A stretch of 64,000 bases of DNA from Sabethes cyaneus. Lineage: Eukaryota; Arthropoda; Insecta; Diptera; Culicidae. This document shows, in pieces, positions 1 through 10,509 of the stretch (position 1 is the first letter of the stretch; each line of letters opens with the position of its first letter). Below the pieces are notes generated by a model, which did not search any database, was not told where the DNA came from, and saw nothing but the letters and a program-made list of their open reading frames with translations. The translations under genes were made by a program, and so were the position numbers. The DNA lies in contig NC_071353.1 of NCBI RefSeq assembly GCF_943734655.1, positions 23,764,501 through 23,828,500 on the forward strand. The letters run 5' to 3'.

Positions 1-1860
1 ATCTGGTTTGAGCGCCAAATGTTTCGCAGACCTGCAAAGGCACCCCTGGCCTTCCTGATCCGTGTGGCTATATCAGTCTTGGTACCACCATCGGGCGTTG
101 TTTGGCTACCAAGATATTGAAAGGCGGCTACCTGCTCAACTTGTTGTCCCTCTACTGTGAAGTTGGTGGCATTGTCAGTGTTCACTACCATTCGCGTTGA
201 CGGCATTAAACGATCTCTTGCACACTCATAAAATGCCCGTATGTACGTGTGGGTGAAAATCTGCCAAAATGTTTCGATCTCTTGCGCTCTTTAAGAAATT
301 CTTATTCCGCTTCACCCCCACAGTAAACTTTTGGAGGTGGCAGAAGCTTACGTTCGTCAACGCGAATAGACTTAGTTTTCGCTACATTGACTGTGAGACC
401 TGCTGCTTGGGAGCTCTCGGAGAGGCCATCTAACTTGCTCTGCATATCGTTTCGGCATTGTGCGAGCAAGACAATGTCGTCGGCTAGGTCGAGGTCATTT
501 AGCCGCTCCATCGTTAGAGGATTCCAAGGCAATCCTCGATTTGGTCTACTGTCAATTGCTCCAACTAATATCTCATTCATAACGTTGAGAAACAGAAGCA
601 GTGATGAAATGCAGCCCTGTCTCACGCCAGCAGTTACCCTTATGGGGTCGGACAAGACGCAAAACCTTGCACGAGAACGCCTCGTACTGATCCTCGATGA
701 GATGGACTAGCTTATCTGGAACTCCTCTACGCCTAAGTGCGCCCCAGATATTTTCGTGGTTGAGTCGGTCGAACGCCTTTTCGAAGTCAACGAACACCAG
801 CAGAAGAGGGTCCTGGAATTCGTTGATCTGCTCCAATATAATGCGGAGCGTTGTGATATGGTCTACACATGACTGGCTAGCACAGAATCCAGCTTGCTGC
901 CGCCGGAGAGTAGCGTCGATCTTCTCCTGGATCCGATTGAGGATTACCTTACAGATTACTTTGAGAGTAATACAGAGCAACATGATGCCACGCCAGTTAC
1001 CGCATTCAGTTAGGTCTCCTTTCTTAGGGACTTTGACCAATATACCCTGCACTTAGTCCAGCGGAAAAGTTGCGGTTTCCGATATATTGCTGAAAAGCTG
1101 ATGCATCATCTGGGCTGACAAAGATGGGTCAGCTTTGAGCATTTCGGCTGAAATACAGTCTATCCCTGGCGCTCTATTGGATTTCATACTCTTGATGGCT
1201 GCTACAATTGCATCCAGCGATGGCGCCTCCGAGATGACGCGATTGATTCGACGAACTGTAGGCGTCATACGCTGCTGGTTTTGTTGGTCTCTGACATTTG
1301 AAACTCGGAAGAGTTGTTCAAAATGTTCAGTCCATCGCTTAAACTGTTCTGTACGGTCAGTCAATAGCTGAGCAGCTCTGTCCTTTAGCGGCATCTTTGT
1401 ATTCATCCTGGCACCACTAAGGCAGCGAGAAATATCGTACAACAAACGGATATCACCATTGGCGGCGGCGGTTTCTCCTTGTTCGGCTAGGGACTTAGTC
1501 TAGGCTCTCTTGTTCCGCCTACAAGCACGTTTAACAGCCCTCTCCAGTTCGACGTATCGTTGACGGGCAGCTGTCTTAGCCGATCTGGTCGCGCTCGCTC
1601 AATGCCGGCTTTCGCCTCTCTCCGCTCGTCGATCTTCCTCCAAGTTTCATCCGAAATCCACTCCCTCCGCCCACTGCGCGCTTTACCGAGGGTTTCATCA
1701 CTGGTCGTGATGAAGGCGTTCTTGATGCCGGTCCATTGCTCTTCGACGGTTCCACCAGGTGGCAACTCCGAGGCTCGAGATTCAAGTTGTTCAACAAAGC
1801 ACAACGGGTCGCTATTTATCTTGGAAAGTAGAGAACAGGTTTGGCAGAATGTCATTCGCT
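1..1860 (-). pseudogene. Group-2 RTE-like LINE, broken RT ORF, runs off window start
   Basis: Antisense to the window. Reading from 1855 down to 1, pieces in several frames give a linker region, then RT blocks including VFVDFEKAFDRLNHENIW (about 770-820), a GVRQGC block (about 600-640) and the catalytic LADD in DLADDIVLLAQ (about 460-500). The 3' part (about 197-1) encodes a FQYLGSQTTPDGG block. No single frame stays open, so this is a decayed copy. The endonuclease half is absent, so it is 5' truncated near 1860. A second copy lies at 56846-58590 on the plus strand. A roughly 175-bp segment (190-367) interrupts it. RTE-like placement comes from the motif layout and the C-terminal W-x-GH block of the sister copy; other LINE clades are possible. 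Confidence 0.8.
190..367. repeat. Short insert bounded by 13-bp inverted repeats
   Basis: The ends attcgcgttgacg (190-202) and cgtcaacgcgaat (355-367) are exact reverse complements. The stretch between them does not encode LINE protein, whereas the flanks resume the RT frame (KTKS to VVNTDN). I infer a MITE-like insert or a foldback-type rearrangement. No clear target duplication was seen. Confidence 0.5.
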
Positions 1861-2184
1861 AACTATGTGTGACCGACAAGAAAAAATAAAAACACACCAA
1901 CGGCATACATAAAGCCCTTCGTAAAAATTAGTTTATCCTTTGTTTTTGCAATACACAAAGAATTACCGGGTTATTTCCAATATTCAGACAGATTTCCGGT
2001 GAAACAAACTGATTTTTGCATAAATCTGTCTCCCGTACCTTTGTACATCGCTCTGCTGTTTGACATAAGCGATCGCTCGCTTGTAAGCAAGTGGTCGTTT
2101 GCTTGCAAGATCTTGTGAGTCAAAAATGAAACGCCCGTGTCACATCAGTTCGTCAGTGATGTTACTTCGCATGCGCTGGGATCC
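1861..2184. other. Unassigned spacer
   Basis: This stretch separates the group-2 LINE from the hairpin at 2185. I see no coding signal or recognisable repeat in it. Confidence 0.4.
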
Positions 2185-2297
2185 TATACTATACTATACG
2201 CTTTATTAGGAAACCAAATGTGTTTTCCACCAAAATCCATACGCGATTTTGGTGGAAAACACATTTGGTTTCCTAATAAAGCGTATAGTATAGTATA
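2185..2297. repeat. Perfect 53-bp inverted repeat (hairpin)
   Basis: Left arm 2185-2237 and right arm 2245-2297 are exact reverse complements by eye over 53 nt, with a 7-nt loop (catacgc). It sits just before the 5'-truncated LINE A. There are no obvious TIR or target duplications around it. It may be a very short foldback element, a repair template-switch product, or a hairpin RNA source. Confidence 0.85.
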
Positions 2298-2313
2298 ATA
2301 CGGAGCAAACATT

Positions 2314-4227
2314 ATGTTACTCACAATATGTCGTTTGGCAAATAGATTAAATTGGAGGGAATTATTGTACTCTAACGGCCAGCGATGCATCAATTTTGCG
2401 GCTTCCCGAGGCTTGGTGATCAAAAGCGCCTTCTTTCCTCACAAAGATATCAACAAGGCCACCTGGAGATCACCTGACCAACGAACCTCGAACCAAATCG
2501 ACTATATTCTCATCGAGGGTCGGTTTTTCTCGAACATCACCAACGAACGCTCCCTACGGAGTGCGGATATTGACTCGGACCACTACCTAGTAGCAGTACA
2601 TGTGCGCTCAAAACTATCGACGGTTTATACCTCGCGACAAAGTCGCCCTCCTCGGCTAAACATTCGGCAACTGGACAACCCGCAAACTGCCGAAAACTAC
2701 GCGCGGGTACTGGATGAAGCTCTGCCTTCTTTTGTGAAGCTAGATGCTTCGACCCTCGAAAACGGATGGAGTAGGATACGCTCGGCCGTCAACGAGGCCG
2801 CAACCGTGGTGCTAGGTGTGGAAACCTCGAGTGCACGAAATGATTGGTTTGACGGGGAATGCCAAGAAGCGATAGAGAGGAAAAAAGAGTTTGGGAAAAC
2901 TATCTGAGCATATCCACGAGAGAGATTTTGGCCAAGTATCGACGAGCGAGGAATGAGTTGACCACGATCCTGAGAAGAAAAAAGCGCCAGAAAGAGGACA
3001 GAGATCGTGAGGGGCTTGAACAACTATTCCGGGCTAATGACACCCGCAAGTTTTACGAGAAGGTGAACCAAACTCGCCCACACACAAACGGATCTCGGAT
3101 CTAATCACAAACGAGCGCGATGTGGTCGACAGGTGGAAGCAGTTCTTCGATGAACACCTCAACGGCGATATAGCAGCAGGAGACGCAATGGAAGTTAACC
3201 TCGGAGTACCTACAAACGACAACAGCGCACCGGCTCCCGATCTCGAAGAGAACCGACGAGAAATCGGTCTGCTGAAGAATAATAGAGCCGCCGGGAAGGA
3301 CCGACTCCCGGTAGAAATCTTCAAAAATGGTCAAGAACCGCTAGTAACGGCACTTCACTGGCTGATTTCAAGGATTTGGGAAAAAGAGAAACTACCGGAG
3401 GAGTGGATGGAAGGCGTAGTCTGTCCCATCTACAAAAAGGGCGACCGGCTAGACTGCTGTAACTACCGCGACATTACGCTGGTCAACGCCGCCTACAAGG
3501 TGCCATCCCAGATTTTGTTGCGTCATCTATCCCCAATAGCAAGAGATTTCGTAGGGCAGTATCAGGCGGGCTTCATGGGGGCCCGTGCTACTACGGAACA
3601 AATTTTTACTCTCCGACAAATCCTCCAGAAATGTCGAGAGTACAACGTGCCCACGCATCATATTTTCGTGGATTTCAGAGCAGCATACGATACCGTTGAA
3701 CGCGTACAGCTATGGCAGATAATGCACGAGTTCGGTTTTCCGGGCAAACTGACGCGGCTGATAAAAGCTACTCTGGAACGAGTGATGTGCTACGTGCGCG
3801 TTTTGGGGATACTCTCAAGCCCTTTCGAATCGCGCAGAGGGTTACGGCAAGGGGATGGACTGTCCTGTATGTTATTCAATATCGCTATTGGAGGTGTGAT
3901 CCGGCGAGCGGGCATCGAAACGAGTGGAACGATCTTCAGTAAGAGTAGCCAACTCCTAGCCTTTGCAGACGACCTCGACATTGTTACTAGAAACCGTGGG
4001 ACGGCGGAGGTAATCTACGCCAGACTAAAAACGGAAGCTAGGAGGATAGGGTTACAAATTAATGCGTTGAAAACCGAATATATGGTAGGAAGAGGCTCCC
4101 GAGAAAGTAACGTTTGCCTCCCACGGACAGTAACTATAGACGGCGATGAACTGGAAGTGGTTGATGAGTTCGTATATTTGGGATCTCTGGTCACCGCCGA
4201 CAATAATACGAGTAAGGAGATCCAACG
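2314..4227 (+). pseudogene. Group-1 RTE-like LINE copy A, 5' part (EN end + RT)
   Basis: Frames starting near 2314, 2859 and 3122 encode one LINE protein in order. The end of an AP-type endonuclease (SDHYLVAVHV near 2575) is followed by a charged linker (RRARNELTTILRRKKRQKED). RT then shows IYKKGDRLDCCNYR, FVDFRAAYDTVERVQ, RRGLRQGDGLSCMLFN and the catalytic FADD in LLAFADDLDIV (about 3955-3985). Frame changes near 2880 and a stop near 3104 mark decay. The copy stops abruptly at 4227 inside KEIQR and resumes at 6634, because copy B inserted here with an 11-bp duplication. It is 5' truncated near 2330. Confidence 0.88.
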
Positions 4228-6633
4228 GACCTGGCCTGGTGATCCGAAGTACCTTTTTCCCGCGCAAGGATATCCACAAAGCCACCTGGAGATCACCTGA
4301 CCAACGTACAATGAACCAAATTGACCACGTTCTCATAGAGGGCCGGTTCTTCTCTAACATCACGAACGTACGCTCCCGTCGGGGTGCGGATATTGATTCT
4401 GACCATTACCTAGTAGCAGTACATGTGCGCTCAAAGCTGTCCACCGTATACCGGACACGTCAAAGCCGCCCTCCTCGGCTGAACATCAGGCAGCTAGATA
4501 ACCCACAAGCTGCCGAGAACTACGCGCGAGTACTGAATGAGGCACTGCCTTCTTCCGAAGAGTTAGGTGCTTCAAACCTCGAAGACGGTTGGGGCAGAAT
4601 ACGCTCGGCCATCGGAGAGGCCGCTACCGCGGCACTAGGTATTGAGCCTCGGAGTACACAAAATGATTGGTTTGATGGGGAATGCCAACAAGCGGTGGAG
4701 GAGAAAAAAAACGCTTGGAAAAATTATCTAAGTATTGCCACTAGAGAGAACCTGGCCAAGTACCGACGAGCTAGGAACCAGTTGACCACGATCCTGAGGA
4801 GAAAAAAGCGCCAAAAGGAGGACAGAGATCGTGAAGAATTAGAACAACTATTCCGAGCTAATGACACGCGCAAGTTTTATGAGAAGGTGAACCAAACTCG
4901 GAAGGGCTACACACCGAAAGCTGACATGTGTAGGGACGAGGGAGGGAATCTAATTACAAACGAGCGCGAGGTGGTCGACAGGTGGAAGCAGTTCTTCGAT
5001 GAACACCTCAATGGCGAAGTCGCAGAAGGAGGCGGAACGGAAATTAACCTAGGAGCGCCCATGGAAGATAGTGATGTCCTAGCACCTGATCTCCAAGAAG
5101 TCAAACGAGAAATCAGGTTGCTGAAGACCAATAAAGCCGCTGGGAAGGACCGCCTACCGGCAGAGCTTTACAAACATGGCGGGGAAACGCTAGCAAAGGC
5201 TCTACACTGGGTTATTTCGAGGATTTGGGAGGAGGAAAAGCTACCGGAGGAATGGATGGAAGGAGTGGTTTGTCCCATCTACAAAAAGGGTGATCGGCTA
5301 GACTGCTGCAACTATCGTGGTATTACGTTGGTAAACGCCGCCTACAAGGTACTCTCCCAGATCCTGTTACGCCGGCTGTCACCGATAGCACAAGGTTTCG
5401 TAGGGAATTATCAGGCGGGTTTCATGGGGGCTCGCGCAACTACGGACCAAATATTTACTATCCGACAGATCTTGCAGAAATGTCGGGAGTACAACGTGCC
5501 CACGCATCACATCTTTATCGATTTCAAAGCAGCATACGATACAGTCGATCGAGACAAGCTATGGCAGATAATGCACGAATACGGTTTTCCGGACAAACTG
5601 ACGCGACTGATCAGAGCTACATTGGATCGAGTGATGTGTTTCGTACGCATCTCTGGGACACTCTCGAGTCCCTTCGAGACGCGACGAGGGTTGAGACAAG
5701 GTGACGGTCTATCCTGCATGCTGTTCAACATCGCTCTTGAGGGGGTGATCCGACGAGCGGGCATTGAAACGAGAGGCACGATTTTTACCAAGAGTAGCCA
5801 ACTTCTAGGCTTTGCAGATGACTTCGATATCATAGCCAGGAACTTTGCGACGGCGGAGGCAATCTACGCCAGACTGAAAGCGGAGTCTAGGAGAATTGGG
5901 CTAAAAATAAATGCGTCGAAGACCAAATACATGAAAGGAAGAGGCTCAAAGGAAACAAATGTGCGCCTCCCACGGACGGTAACCGTTGACGGCGACGAAC
6001 TAGAAGTGGTAGAAGAGTTCGTGTATTTGGGATCGCTGGTGACCGCGGACAACAACACTAGTAAGGAGATCCAGCGGCGCATCCAAGCGGGAAATCGGGC
6101 CTACTTTGCCCTTCGTAAAACGCTACGATCAGGAAGCATACGCCGCCGCACGAAGCTAACAATGTACAAAACCATTATTAGACCGGTAGTTCTTTATGGA
6201 CTTGAAGCCGTGACGCTGCTTACGGAGGACATACGCGCCCTTGCCGTGTTTGAGCGGAAAGTGCTGCGGACGATATTTGGCGGAGTACAAACTGAAAGCG
6301 GAGAGTGGCGGAGGCGTATGAATCACGAGCTACAGGCACTGCTTGGGGAGACTCCCATCGTACATCTAGCGAAAGTTAGCAGGCTACGGTGGGCCGGACA
6401 CGTCGTAAGGATGCCGGACGACAGTGCGACGAAAACGGTCCTCTTCAACAACCCCACCGGCACCAGGAACAGGGGGGCCCAACGTGCACGATGGCTCGAC
6501 CAGGTCGAAAGCGATTTGCGACTTCTGAGACGACTAGGAAATTGGCGACGAGTGGCCCAAGACCGAGTTGAATGGAGACGAGTGCTTGAAACAGCACGAG
6601 CCACCCCGGCTCTATGCTGCTGAAGAAGAAGAA
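4228..6633 (+). mobile_element. Group-1 RTE-like LINE copy B, nested inside copy A
   Basis: Copy B is 5' truncated inside the endonuclease domain and ends with a short GAA-repeat tail (about 6621-6633). The 11-bp sequence gagatccaacg occurs on both sides (4217-4227 and 6634-6644), a classic target-site duplication from target-primed reverse transcription. Its target is another copy of the same family. Its reading frame is uninterrupted, so it is younger than copy A. Confidence 0.92.
4230..6623 (+). CDS. LINE copy B endonuclease (partial)–reverse transcriptase
   Basis: About 797 codons stay open to the TGA at 6621. The piece begins inside the endonuclease (GLVIRSTFFPRKDIHK) and keeps the SDHYLVAVHV block. 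RT motifs follow in order: PIYKKGDRLDCCNYRGITL, FIDFKAAYDTVDR, TRRGLRQGDGLSCMLFN and the active site FADDFDII (about 5813-5833). The C-terminal domain carries RLRWAGHVVRMPDD and a W-rich tail. The N-terminal endonuclease is missing, so it cannot act as a complete element. The frame is also open upstream into copy A from 4146, which is coincidental read-through. Clade is given as RTE-like from the C-terminal W-x-GH block; intactness of the RT is seen directly. Confidence 0.88.
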   Translation, partial: PGLVIRSTFFPRKDIHKATWRSPDQRTMNQIDHVLIEGRFFSNITNVRSRRGADIDSDHYLVAVHVRSKLSTVYRTRQSRPPRLNIRQLDNPQAAENYARVLNEALPSSEELGASNLEDGWGRIRSAIGEAATAALGIEPRSTQNDWFDGECQQAVEEKKNAWKNYLSIATRENLAKYRRARNQLTTILRRKKRQKEDRDREELEQLFRANDTRKFYEKVNQTRKGYTPKADMCRDEGGNLITNEREVVDRWKQFFDEHLNGEVAEGGGTEINLGAPMEDSDVLAPDLQEVKREIRLLKTNKAAGKDRLPAELYKHGGETLAKALHWVISRIWEEEKLPEEWMEGVVCPIYKKGDRLDCCNYRGITLVNAAYKVLSQILLRRLSPIAQGFVGNYQAGFMGARATTDQIFTIRQILQKCREYNVPTHHIFIDFKAAYDTVDRDKLWQIMHEYGFPDKLTRLIRATLDRVMCFVRISGTLSSPFETRRGLRQGDGLSCMLFNIALEGVIRRAGIETRGTIFTKSSQLLGFADDFDIIARNFATAEAIYARLKAESRRIGLKINASKTKYMKGRGSKETNVRLPRTVTVDGDELEVVEEFVYLGSLVTADNNTSKEIQRRIQAGNRAYFALRKTLRSGSIRRRTKLTMYKTIIRPVVLYGLEAVTLLTEDIRALAVFERKVLRTIFGGVQTESGEWRRRMNHELQALLGETPIVHLAKVSRLRWAGHVVRMPDDSATKTVLFNNPTGTRNRGAQRARWLDQVESDLRLLRRLGNWRRVAQDRVEWRRVLETARATPALCC

Positions 6634-7200
6634 GAGATCCAACGACGCATTCAAGCTGGAAATCGAGCCTACTTTTTCCTTCGCAAGACGTTTCGATCAA
6701 GGAGCATACGCCGCCGCACAAAGCTGACGATGTACAAAACGCTAATCAGACCGGTAGTCCTCTACGGACTTGAGACAGTAACTTTACTTACGGAAGACAT
6801 ACGTGCACTTGCCGTTTTTGAACGAAAGGTGTTGCGGACTATTTTTGGTGGCACAGACGGAAAGCGGAGAGTAGCGGAGGCGTATGAATCACGAGCTACA
6901 GGCACTGCTCGGAGAGATTCCCATCGTACACCTGGCGAAAGTTGGGAGACTACGGTGGGCCGGCCACGTCGCAAGGATGCCGGACGACTGTGTAATGAAA
7001 TCCGTTCTCTTCAAGAACCCCACCGGCACCAGGAATAGAGGGGCTCAACGTGCTATATGGTTTGACCAGGTTGAAGCCGACTTGCGTGTGTCGAGACCAG
7101 CAACGAATTGGCGACGAGTAGCCCAGGACCGAGTACAATGGAGAGGAATTCTTGATACGGCAAAAGCCACCCCGGCTCTCGGCTGAATAAGTAAGTAAGT
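6634..7200 (+). pseudogene. Group-1 LINE copy A, 3' part
   Basis: This resumes copy A exactly where 4227 stopped (EIQRRIQAGNRAYFFLRKTF). It carries the C-terminal RT region with RLRWAGHVARMPDD near 6945-6985 and ends at the stop at 7184-7186. A frame change near 6855-6885 breaks the ORF. A TAAG-repeat tail (about 7187-7200) marks the element's 3' end, like the tail of copy C. Confidence 0.85.
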
Positions 7201-7524
7201 ATTGTACTCTAAATTATTTTAATGAGAAATAAGAGTGAAAAAGATTAATTAAATGAATCTCAACAGTTTCACAACATTTTAATGGAGTGGAAGGGGCATG
7301 TGCGGCAGGTGGAAAACACCAGGCAACAATATATGCACCAACAAATGGATGCGCGTAGTTAACAGCAACTCCAACACGAAAATCCGCGGATCTTAGCATG
7401 CGCTGCAAAGTCCACGGATCAATCCACGGTTTTCAGAAACTGTATTTTGGAAATCTAAGTAGTACTATTGATCAAACTGATATTCGAATTCAGTACATGC
7501 ATTCGGAAAAGCATTTTTCAGAAA

Positions 7525-7644
7525 AGGGTGATTTTTGTATTTTGGACAAGCGTTACGCCTTCCCTATTTTGGACATTTTCCATTTGCCATAAAAGTCCAA
7601 AATAGAGTACGCGTAACGCCTGTCCAAAATATATAAATCACCCT
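7525..7644. repeat. Imperfect 50-bp foldback
   Basis: Arms 7525-7574 and 7595-7644 are inverted repeats with several mismatches and a 20-nt loop. Both arms begin agggtgattt and end ctattttggac. It is probably a short MITE-like foldback, since no ORF or target duplication is evident. Confidence 0.65.
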
Positions 7645-7762
7645 ATAATCTTACATATATTTCTACTTTGAAGATACTGGCAAAGAAATTTTTGGGTAAG
7701 ACCAGACACACATTTGACAACAGGCTTGCAATGCAATGTAACATGACCAGGGATGGAAGATC

Positions 7763-9559
7763 TACTTACTTACTTACTTACTTAGGTGGCTTGCCGTCCT
7801 AAGACAAAGCCTGTTGAACAAAATTTCTCCATGTAACTCGGTTAAGGGCTACCGCTCTCCAATTCCTCGGACACCGAGTACTCTCCGCCAGATCTCGCTC
7901 CACCTGGTCTAACCATCTTGCTCGCTGCGCTCCTGGTCGTCTTGTTCCTACCGGATTTGAGGCGAACACCATCTTTGCAGGGTAGTTGTCCGGCATTCTT
8001 GCAACATGCCCTGCCCATCGCATCCGTCCATCTTTAGCTACCTTCTGAATACTGGGTTCGCCATAGAGCTGTGCGAGTTCATGGTTCATCCTCCGCCTCC
8101 ATACTCCGTTCTCCTGTACGCCGCCGAAGATCGTTCTTAGCACTCGTCGTTCGAAAACTCCGAGCACCCGCAGGTCCTCCTCGAGCATTGTCCATGTTTC
8201 ATGCCCGTAGAGAACAACCGGTCTAATAAGCGTCTTGTACAGAGTGCACTTTGTACGGGGACTTAGTCTGCTCGACCGCAATTGCTTGTGGAGCCCATAG
8301 TAAGCACGACTTCCGCTGATAATACGCCTCCGAATCTCACGGCTGGTATCATTGTCCGCCGTTACCAGTGAGCCAAGGTAGACAAATTCATCGACTACCT
8401 CAAACTCATCGCCGTCGATCAATATACTACTGCCCAAGCGGTGTCGTTCGGCCTCGGTTCCGCTGGCCAGCATGTACTTTGTTTTAGACGTATTTACCTT
8501 TAACCCAATCTTTTCTGCTTCGCGCTTTAGTCTGGTGTACTGTTCAGCCACCGCCACAGATGTTCTGCCGATAATATCCATGTCATCCGCAAAGCAGACG
8601 AATTGACTAGATTTGTTGAATATCGTGCCCCGCGTGTTGATATCCGCTCGGTTCCTTACTAACACCTTGTAGCGCTATGTTGAACAGCAGGCATGAAAGA
8701 CCATCACTTTGACGAAGCCCTCTGTGTGATTCGAATGAACTTGACAATCCACCCGAAATCCGAACACAGCACTGTGTACCATCCAACGTAGATTTAATCA
8801 GTTTGATGAGCTTCCTGGGGAAGCTATTCTCGTCCATGATTTTCCATAGCTCTTTCCGGTCGATGGTATCATATGCGGCTTTGAAGTCAACGAATAAATG
8901 ATGCGTGGGAACTCTGTATTCACGGCCCTTTTGGAGGATTTGCCGCAGTGTAAATATTTGATCCGTTGTAGACCGACCTTCGACGAAGCCGGCTTGATAA
9001 GTTCCCACAAATCTATTCGCAATTGGTGATAGACGGCGGAAAATGATTTGGGACAGCACTTTATAAGCGGCATTGAGAACGGTGATCGCTCGATAGTTCT
9101 CACAGTCCAACTTGTCGCCCTTTTTGTAGATCGGGCAGATAACCCCATCTTTCCGCTCCTCCGGTAGCTGTTCCGTATCCCAAATTCTATCAATTAGTCG
9201 GTGCAGACAAACGGCCAGCTTTTCTGGTCCCATTTTAATAAGCTCCGCTCCGATGCCATCTTTTCCAGCTGACTTGTTGTTCTTTAGCTGCATGATGGCC
9301 TCCTTAACTTCGCCTATCGTTGGGGCTGGCACCTCTTCCTCGTTTGCTGCACCGTCGAAATCGCTTTCCCCGCCGCCATGGTTTTCCGCCTGGGCGCCAT
9401 TCAGGTGTTCGTCGAAGTGCTGCTTCCACCTATCCGTCACCTCACGATCGTCCGTCAGAATACTGCCAGTCTTATCCCGACACATTTCGGCTCGCGGCAC
9501 AAAGCCTTTGCGGGATCCGTTCAGTTTCTGGTAGAACTTTCGCGTTTCCTGAGAACGAT
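7763..9559 (-). mobile_element. Group-1 RTE-like LINE copy C
   Basis: A 5'-truncated LINE in antisense orientation. Its 3' end is a TAAG-repeat tail (7763-7784 on the plus strand as tactta repeats). A 13-bp duplication, gggatggaagatc, flanks it exactly (7750-7762 and 9560-9572). It sits inside the hAT MITE, so it is the younger insertion. Confidence 0.92.
7799..9500 (-). pseudogene. LINE copy C reverse transcriptase, frameshifted
   Basis: From 9500 down the frame encodes a linker and RT blocks: PIYKKGDKLDCENYRAITVL, LFVDFKAAYDTIDRKEL and HRGLRQSDGLSCLLFN. Near 8650-8665 a frame change occurs, and the protein continues in the other frame with the catalytic FADD (FVCFADDMDII) and the C-terminal RMRWAGHVARMPDN. 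The only obvious lesion is this single break between two long open stretches, plus Q-S-D in place of the usual Q-G-D. The copy is therefore fairly recent. The endonuclease is missing. Confidence 0.88.
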
Positions 9560-9984
9560 GGGATGGAAGATCAGTGATTTTGATAAAATCTGTGAGTTAT
9601 CGCCACAGGCACAGATCACGATCCGTACAGATCATGACAAACAGTGAATCTTTGGCGTAGATCACAAGATTTTGTTCTCTAAACAGTCTCAGCAGTCGAT
9701 CATAGTGTTACATTTTACCTAACTGCGAGAATAAAGGACACACATGTTGTTTCTATTACGATTCATACGATGCACACAACCAATCGTCTGTATCTGTTAT
9801 ATTTCTCAACGCAATCATGCAATGAACATGATCTGACAGGTTTGTCATAATCTGAACGGATCGCGACAAAGTGTTTGTCGCTTACGTTACAAGTAGTGAT
9901 GTCAGTGAATCTGAATCTGATCGCTCCTATGATCTTGATCGCTAGAAGCGATTTTTTTCCATCCCTGAACATGACTTTTATTCT

Positions 9985-10175
9985 TGGAAATCAGTATTCG
10001 GGTAAGTGGTTTTCGGGGAAATGATACCTTCGGGAAAATATTTTTCGGGGATTGCAACATTCGGGGAATTAGTACATTCGGGGAAATATCTTTCGAGGAA
10101 TTATTACATTCGGGGAAATATCTTTCGGGTAGACGAGTTTCGGGGAAATGGTTTTCGGGGAATTGTTATACAATC
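9985..10175 (+). repeat. Degenerate short repeats on a ttcggggaaat core
   Basis: About nine imperfect units of roughly 15-25 bp share ttcgggGAAAT-like cores. The overlapping frames give only repetitive low-complexity peptide, so I do not call a gene. Confidence 0.7.
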
Positions 10176-10509
10176 GCGCAGAATCATAAGTAACTAAATA
10201 AAAAAATATCAGTTTTACTGCCAACTAACATCCCACGTTATAAGTTTCTTTTCACTTTACCTGCCGTTGTTCTAATTAAGTAAAACAACTTTTTCAGTTT
10301 CACGAGTACATACCTAATAACTGAATTTATATTTTTACGGGAAGTCTTTCCAATGGACGGAGAAAAGAATTAAAGATTTTTATCGCACATAGAGTGAAAT
10401 AAGTCATGAAGGGAAAAGAAGAAAGCTCTTTCTTTTAGTTTTTAGCAAGGGATTAGTTCAGCTTAGTAGAAGATTGAGAAAACCCGACCGGCTTACTTTA
10501 TTCTTTGGC

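Larger units (their letters stand above)
7748..9967. mobile_element. hAT-type MITE (about 410 bp) split by LINE C
   Basis: The ends are cagggatggaa (7748-7758) and its reverse complement ttccatccctg (9957-9967). The termini fit the hAT CAGGG consensus. An exact 8-bp duplication, aacatgac, flanks it (7740-7747 and 9968-9975), as hAT elements make. Subtracting LINE C and its duplication leaves about 410 bp without an ORF, so it is non-autonomous. Confidence 0.88.

Noticed and set aside
9985..10175. CRISPR-like spaced repeats
   Set aside because: Units are imperfect, spacing is irregular and the genome is eukaryotic.
10006..10197. Two overlapping frames encoding Phe/Arg/Gly-rich repeats
   Set aside because: They come from the ttcggggaaat repeat and have no independent support.
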